From positions 1 to 9,890 of the forward strand of contig JBDSZL010000035.1 of NCBI GenBank assembly GCA_039925145.1: DNA of 9,890 bases, in the 5' to 3' direction. The position numbers and the translations under genes are program-made. Shown here in pieces: positions 6,252 to 9,890 of this stretch; the first letter of the stretch is position 1; every line of letters begins with the position of its first letter. The notes under the pieces were generated by a model that was given only the letters and a program-made list of their open reading frames with translations, was not told the origin of the DNA and ran no database searches. This stretch comes from JBDSZL01 sp039925145. Its GTDB lineage: Bacteria; Acidobacteriota; Vicinamibacteria; Vicinamibacterales; SCN-69-37.

Positions 6252-6330
6252 CGGAGAACCTCCCTATGGCAGGCTATTTAGCAAGTTGCGATCCAGCGGT
6301 TTTCAGCGCCGCACACCAGGACTATCGGTT

Positions 6331-6753
6331 ATGAAACGACTTTTTTTCGCTTTGATGGCCGTCGCGCTGTCGGCCTGCGGCAACAACAGCCCGACGTCAC
6401 CCTCCGTCGGTCTCTCTCTCCCATTCAGTTCCACCGACATCGTAGTCGGCACCGGCACGGCCGCAACCGTCGGCCGCGTGGTCAGGGTGAACTACACGGG
6501 CTGGCTCTACGACGGCAGCAAGCCCGAGAACAAAGGTGTGCAGTTCGACAGCTCCGCCGGAGCGCCGTACCCGTTCGTGCTGGGCGCTGGACAGGTGATT
6601 GCCGGCTGGGACCAGGGCGTGCAGGGCATGAAAGTCGGTGGAACGCGAAGACTCGTCATTCCGCCGGGTCTCGGCTACGGCTCAGCCGGCAACGGCCCCA
6701 TTCCGGGCAACGCCACGCTCGTGTTCGACATCGACCTGCTCGCGGTGCAATAA
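6331..6753 (+). CDS. FKBP-type peptidyl-prolyl cis-trans isomerase, lipoprotein
   Basis: This 140-residue protein has a lipoprotein signal (MKRLFFALMAVALSAC) with lipobox LSAC and lipidated Cys16, then a Ser/Pro-rich linker and one FKBP domain (about 33-140). The FKBP active-site set is present: Tyr55 in VNYTGWL, Phe72-Asp73 in QFDSS, Val89-Ile90 and Trp93 in QVIAGWDQG, Tyr116 in PPGLGYG, and Phe132 in LVFDIDLL. It should catalyse prolyl isomerisation on periplasmic or outer-membrane proteins. ATG 6331 is chosen because it begins the signal sequence exactly. An in-frame start at 6187 would bury the signal and is rejected. Asp is absent at +2 (Gly17 follows Cys16), so outer-membrane sorting is expected by the E. 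coli rule. The upstream ribosome binding site is poor. It is convergent with the next gene. Confidence 0.92.
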   Translation: MKRLFFALMAVALSACGNNSPTSPSVGLSLPFSSTDIVVGTGTAATVGRVVRVNYTGWLYDGSKPENKGVQFDSSAGAPYPFVLGAGQVIAGWDQGVQGMKVGGTRRLVIPPGLGYGSAGNGPIPGNATLVFDIDLLAVQ

Positions 6754-6776
6754 GTCGCACAGTCCGCGTCGCGGCC

Positions 6777-7265
6777 TCACTTCATCCCCTCCAGGGCGAG
6801 CAACTCCTCTTCGATCCGGTTGCGAATCAGCCGGAGCTCGTGCTCACGTTGCGCGTCGCGCAGCGACTTGACGCCTTGCCGAATGAGCTGGAGAAGGTCG
6901 ATGCCAGACCCGCCGCCACCTGGCGTTTGTGGCGGCGGCGCTGGGGGCGTCCCAACGTGCAGGTTGGCCCCGCGCAAATATTCCTCGAACGTCTGATACC
7001 GGCCCGTGACCTGGAGGTAAAACCGCAGGCTGTCATCGTTGATCACGAGGCCGGAATTTGACGCAAGGGCCTGCCGGATACGGCCCAGTGTCGCGTCCGT
7101 CAGGAGCGCACCGCCGGGCTGCGCTGCGACGGCTCCATCTGGAACATCCGAGCGCGTCTGAGCGTCCGCCGCTGACTGGCAGAGAACGCCTTGTCTCCGC
7201 GACAGGCAGCCGAGGATGAGGCTGCTGGCGATAAGCCACCGCATTGAACGGCTGCACACGCTCAT
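6777..7265 (-). CDS. Exported protein of unknown function with C-terminal helix
   Basis: This 162-residue protein starts with a hydrophobic export signal (about residues 8-20, MRWLIASSLILGC). ILGC could serve as a lipobox with Cys20, otherwise it is a Sec signal. A middle region (about 53-105) looks folded (TDATLGRIRQALASNSGLVI, then a FYLQVTGRYQTFEEYL segment). Next comes a proline/glycine linker (PPAPPPQTPGGGG), and the last 40 residues form a charged amphipathic helix (LRDAQREHELRLIRNRIEEE), a possible coiled coil. I do not recognise a family. The start at 7265 keeps a normal signal length; GTG 7301 and ATG 7244 are alternatives. AAGGA lies rather far upstream. Its 3' end faces the FKBP gene across 23 bp. 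Confidence 0.65.
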   Translation of the reverse strand: MSVCSRSMRWLIASSLILGCLSRRQGVLCQSAADAQTRSDVPDGAVAAQPGGALLTDATLGRIRQALASNSGLVINDDSLRFYLQVTGRYQTFEEYLRGANLHVGTPPAPPPQTPGGGGSGIDLLQLIRQGVKSLRDAQREHELRLIRNRIEEELLALEGMK

Positions 7266-7350
7266 AGGACGCTGGCTGTTGTCCTTTCGGCGGGTCGGCA
7301 CGGCCTAATCGAAGTGAGTGCCGGCGCTCGACGCGTTCGAGCCGACGGGT

Positions 7351-9459
7351 CTACTTCCCGGTCAGAAATCCCAGCGCGCCCATCCAGCGTTTCAGCAGGT
7401 CTGGCCACTGGCCAAGTTGCGGGTCGCCCGGCGACATGCTGGTGCCGTGCGGCCCATCCTGGTACCAATGGGCTTCGACCGGAATTCCAGCCGTGCGAAG
7501 TCCATTCAGCACGTTGATTTCCGGGGCCAGGTGATTGCCACCGTCCTCGAGCGTCACGAACATGAAGGTCGGCGGCGCCGTCGCGGCATCCCGGAGATTG
7601 CGGCCGCCGTAGATGAGCACGTTGAAATTCGACTTGGTGCTGATCCGGTCGAGCGGATCGGCAGCCGCAGGTTCGCCAGGCAACACGTTGTTGAAGAAGG
7701 CGTCGCCTTCGAGCTCCGATCCCGCCGAGAAGCCGATCACGCCCACACGGTCGGGCGAGATCCGGTACTCGCTCGCATGCGCCCTGATGTATCGGATGGC
7801 GCGATGCGCATCCATGGTCGAGACCTGCCCGTTGTAATTGGGCTGAATTCGATAGCGCAACACGAAGCCGGCGATGCCTTCGCGATTCAGCCAGCGGGCA
7901 ATCTGCACGCCTTCGTGGTCTTCGACCCGGTTCGTGAAGGCCCCGCCTGGAAGGATGAGCAGCGCCGCGCCCGTGTTATGCGCCGCTGGAGCCGGAAAGG
8001 CGAGGATAGCCGGCTTGTCTTCAGTCGTGAACGCCCCGCTCGCGTCCGCCACGGCGCCGGGCGCTCCCTGCGGCCAGAGCAGCGTGGGCTCCGGGATGCC
8101 AGGAACCGGGTTGGGCGTATGCTTCAGTTCTTCGTAATAGGCGGCCACGCCGGCGTTGGCGGTGGTCGGGTCAGGAAGACCGGCAATCGTGGGAAGCGCC
8201 ACGTTTACGGGGGCAGCGCCAGTGAAGACTTCGAATTTCAGGTCATCCGCACTGCCGGCTTTGATCTCGACGATGTAGTCGGTCTTGTCGGTGGGGTGCA
8301 CCTTTCGATAGACGTGCTGGTCATCGATGCTCGGCGAGAGGATGCGGCTGTGGCCGAACGCCGGGTCCCTCGTCAATCCCGGCGTAAACGAATTGCTCAG
8401 CCAGCGGTTGGCGTTCTGGTGCACCTCCACGCGGTACCGGCCGGGTGTAGGACCTTGCGCCGCCGGCACGACGAACTGACCAATCGGCATGCCGGCGGTC
8501 GAGTTCAACACGCGGCAGACCACCGGGCCTGCGCCTACGGCGTCGAGTGGCGTCAGCACGACGTAGCCGTGCGGCAGTGGCCGGCCGTCCAGATAGGCCA
8601 TGCCCTTGAGAGGGATGCGCGGGGCATCGCTGAGAAAGCCGCGGAAACGCACCCAGCTCAGGAACGATTGCGGCCACGCACTCACCGCTGGGTCCTTCGA
8701 GGCCAAACCCAGCGACGAGTCGGCGTGTGCGAAGAAGTGCGCGTCGACGGGTGCCCGAACTGCTCGCAGACGCGCCCACAGATCGATCAGGCCAGCCTGG
8801 TTGTCGGCCGTCCGTGAGGAGCCCACGAGAAACGTCGGTGGTGCGGTCGTGGCCGCTGCGGGCAGCGGAGCGGAGCCGAAGACCAGTGCCATGAAGTTGG
8901 GCGCACTCGACGCGCGCCCAACCACGTCGGTTGCGGAAGCATCGGGGGTGCTGGTGTGGTTGTAGACCGTGGCGGCTTCGAGCTCGGCTCCTGACCCGAA
9001 TCCCATGATGCCGATCCGATTGGGCGCCACTTTAAAGTCGGCGGCATGCGCCCGGATGTACTGGACGCCCCGAGCGGTGTCGGCCGCAGCGCTGTCTTTC
9101 TGGTATTTCGGCGCCAGCCGGTAACGGAGGACGAACGCCGCGATGCCTTGTTCGTTCAACCAGGCTGCGACGGCTGCGCCTTCCGAGTCGAGGTTGAGTT
9201 TCGTGTAGCCGCCACCGGGAATCACGAGCACCGCGGCGCCCGTGTTCCTGGCTGTCGTGGGCAGGTAGGAAAGCAGCGCCGGGGTGTCCCCGTCGGCGGT
9301 GCCGCTCGCCCCGGGTGCTCCGCCGGGCCAGAGCGCGATCGCCTTCGGCGCCGGTGTCAGCGCGGGCCGCCTGGCGTCGATCGGTGCATACCCCGCGAGG
9401 ATGGCGGTCAAGGCCCCCGCCGCTGCAGTCATGGCCCGGCCCTTGGTCATCTTGATCAT
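7351..9459 (-). CDS. Exported double alpha/beta-hydrolase (esterase-like), N-terminal domain catalytically degenerate
   Basis: This 702-residue protein has a Sec-type N-terminus (about 1-30) and two homologous alpha/beta-hydrolase domains (about 40-278 and 458-700) separated by a beta-rich segment (about 283-420). Both begin LWPxGAPGA and share a PGG oxyanion-loop motif, GIAxFVLRYR and a PPTF strand. They resemble acetyl-xylan-esterase/BD-FAE-type esterases. The second has GFSAG with nucleophile Ser578, Asp639 as candidate acid and His671 (GPHG). The first has GFGSG, with Gly155 at the serine position, and Ser248 where the histidine should be, so it is probably a pseudoenzyme domain. The middle segment (AYLDGRPLPHGYVVLTP, PGRYRVEVHQ) resembles carboxypeptidase-regulatory-like sandwiches. 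The start at 9459 has AGGA six bases upstream. The frame is open further upstream, but that part is arginine-rich and has no signal. The substrate is probably an acylated carbohydrate or other ester, which is inference. Confidence 0.88.
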   Translation of the reverse strand: MIKMTKGRAMTAAAGALTAILAGYAPIDARRPALTPAPKAIALWPGGAPGASGTADGDTPALLSYLPTTARNTGAAVLVIPGGGYTKLNLDSEGAAVAAWLNEQGIAAFVLRYRLAPKYQKDSAAADTARGVQYIRAHAADFKVAPNRIGIMGFGSGAELEAATVYNHTSTPDASATDVVGRASSAPNFMALVFGSAPLPAAATTAPPTFLVGSSRTADNQAGLIDLWARLRAVRAPVDAHFFAHADSSLGLASKDPAVSAWPQSFLSWVRFRGFLSDAPRIPLKGMAYLDGRPLPHGYVVLTPLDAVGAGPVVCRVLNSTAGMPIGQFVVPAAQGPTPGRYRVEVHQNANRWLSNSFTPGLTRDPAFGHSRILSPSIDDQHVYRKVHPTDKTDYIVEIKAGSADDLKFEVFTGAAPVNVALPTIAGLPDPTTANAGVAAYYEELKHTPNPVPGIPEPTLLWPQGAPGAVADASGAFTTEDKPAILAFPAPAAHNTGAALLILPGGAFTNRVEDHEGVQIARWLNREGIAGFVLRYRIQPNYNGQVSTMDAHRAIRYIRAHASEYRISPDRVGVIGFSAGSELEGDAFFNNVLPGEPAAADPLDRISTKSNFNVLIYGGRNLRDAATAPPTFMFVTLEDGGNHLAPEINVLNGLRTAGIPVEAHWYQDGPHGTSMSPGDPQLGQWPDLLKRWMGALGFLTGK

Positions 9460-9465
9460 GAGTTG

Positions 9466-9492
9466 TCCTGTGGGTCGGAATCTTACTGTAAG
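9466..9492 (-). promoter_or_regulatory. Ribosome binding site and candidate promoter/operator of the double hydrolase
   Basis: On the minus strand AGGA (9466-9469) lies six bases before the ATG and decides the start. About 11 bases further upstream is a -10-like TAAGAT (9480-9485) overlapping the palindrome CTTAC-T-GTAAG (9482-9492). The -35 region (CAAGAG) is poor. The inferred leader is short, about 14 bases. The promoter assignment is tentative, while the ribosome binding site is sound. Confidence 0.35.
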
Positions 9493-9629
9493 CGGGCGTA
9501 GACTCTTGCGTCGAGGGCTTCGCGCGTGCGGGGGCGCGCTCCACCAGTTGGATTTCGACTGTGCGGTGCGCGATGCGCGCGACCCGTAGCGGTTTCGGCG
9601 AGAGGCTGGTACTAACAGCGGACGACGGT

Positions 9630-9890
9630 TCAGGCAGGCATCGGCTCGGCGAGCCGGGTCATGGTGTCGCGCAGAAGCTCCATGGCCTCGTCGCCCTCGC
9701 CGGCCCATCCGCTGAAGTAGCCGCCGCCCGAGGCGGGTAGCACGTAGACGGCCTTGGCGCAGAGCAGCCGGGGAGACCCGCCTGGAGGGCCCACAGAGAA
9801 CATCGTGGGCGCGCCCACCAACACGAGCTCCGACGTCCACAGCGCGAACCCGCCGTCGCTGATGTCCCAGACGCGCGCGCGCGTCTCACT
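9630..9890 (-). CDS. PilZ-domain protein, C-terminal part (runs off the window)
   Basis: The last 86 residues of a protein enter from the right edge and end at TGA (9630-9632). The visible part starts SETRARVWDISDGGFALWTS, matching the second PilZ signature (D/N-x-S-x-x-G) with preceding arginine. Strand-rich sequence follows (LVLVGAPTMFSVGPPG, LLCAKAVYVLPA, GYFSGWAG) and then a C-terminal helix (DEAMELLRDTM). PilZ domains bind cyclic di-GMP. The first signature, RxxxR, would lie upstream outside the window, so binding cannot be judged. The gene is on the same strand as the hydrolase but 170 bp before it, with no sign of coupling. Confidence 0.7.
   Translation of the reverse strand, partial: SETRARVWDISDGGFALWTSELVLVGAPTMFSVGPPGGSPRLLCAKAVYVLPASGGGYFSGWAGEGDEAMELLRDTMTRLAEPMPA

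Larger units (their letters stand above)
5912..6330. other. 419-bp intergenic region with two micro-ORFs
   Basis: No conventional gene lies between the tyrosinase stop and the FKBP start. On the minus strand there are two micro-ORFs with credible ribosome binding sites (5938-6027 and 6141-6251), described separately. The 113 bp between them shows no hairpin or known RNA. Positions 6252-6330 must hold the FKBP promoter and, on the other strand, that of the 36-codon ORF. I cannot assign clean -35/-10 boxes. Confidence 0.6.

Noticed and set aside
7318..8817. 499-codon plus-strand frame opposite the hydrolase
   Set aside because: It is a shadow frame. The minus strand has clear domain motifs, a ribosome binding site and a signal sequence, while this frame is Arg/Gly/Val-rich without features.
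9460..9840. N-terminal extension of the double hydrolase to 9840
   Set aside because: The extension overlaps the PilZ gene, is arginine-rich and lacks a signal. The start at 9459 has a ribosome binding site and an export signal.
9869..9886. 18-bp perfect palindrome AGACGCGCGCGCGCGTCT
   Set aside because: It lies within Arg/Ala codons of the PilZ gene and is explained by alternating CG in GC-rich coding DNA.

Overview
The window is GC-rich bacterial chromosomal DNA with Gram-negative traits: a lipoprotein signal with an LSAC lipobox, a Sec-exported esterase-like protein and AGGA/GGAGG-type ribosome binding sites. The mix of genes (tandem-PAS hybrid kinase, FKBP lipoprotein, bacterial tyrosinase, alpha/beta-hydrolase with an inserted beta-sandwich, PilZ protein) resembles soil Acidobacteriota such as Vicinamibacteria. 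That placement is an impression from gene style, not a measurement.

Layout, left to right. Positions 1-785 carry no convincing gene. They hold the 3' half of a tRNA-Lys(CTT) gene (377-423), the typical scar of an element integrated into a tRNA, with short TTGAC[G/C]CCCACC-like repeats on both sides. On the minus strand follow an intact Xre/HigA-type antitoxin (786-1073) and, overlapping it by ATGA, the C-terminal part of its HigB/Gp49-like toxin (1070-1264). The toxin's N-terminal half is gone, so the toxin-antitoxin locus is decayed. A perfect 9-bp inverted repeat (1217-1242) lies inside the toxin remnant.

Positions 1423-3735 encode a soluble hybrid histidine kinase with three near-duplicate PAS domains, HisKA, HATPase and a C-terminal receiver. 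Convergent to it is a four-helix membrane protein of unknown role (3780-4268, minus), then a small GIY-YIG-domain protein (4365-4649, minus). Divergent from that are a 67-residue two-CxxC zinc-ribbon protein (4754-4957) and a cysteine-free type-3 copper protein of the tyrosinase family (4991-5911).

The gap 5912-6330 contains two very short minus-strand ORFs with good ribosome binding sites (29 and 36 codons), both hydrophobic with basic tails. An FKBP-type prolyl isomerase lipoprotein (6331-6753) converges on a secreted or lipid-anchored protein of unknown function (6777-7265, minus). Positions 7351-9459 (minus) encode a 702-residue exported protein with two alpha/beta-hydrolase domains. The C-terminal one keeps the catalytic serine, acid and histidine, while the N-terminal one has lost at least the serine and histidine. 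The window ends inside a PilZ-domain protein (9630-9890, minus).

The genes do not form one pathway. The likely transcription units are antitoxin plus toxin remnant, zinc ribbon plus tyrosinase, and otherwise single genes. The most unusual items are the half-dead double hydrolase, the tRNA/att scar with its flanking repeats, the toxin-less antitoxin, and the pair of micro-ORFs.
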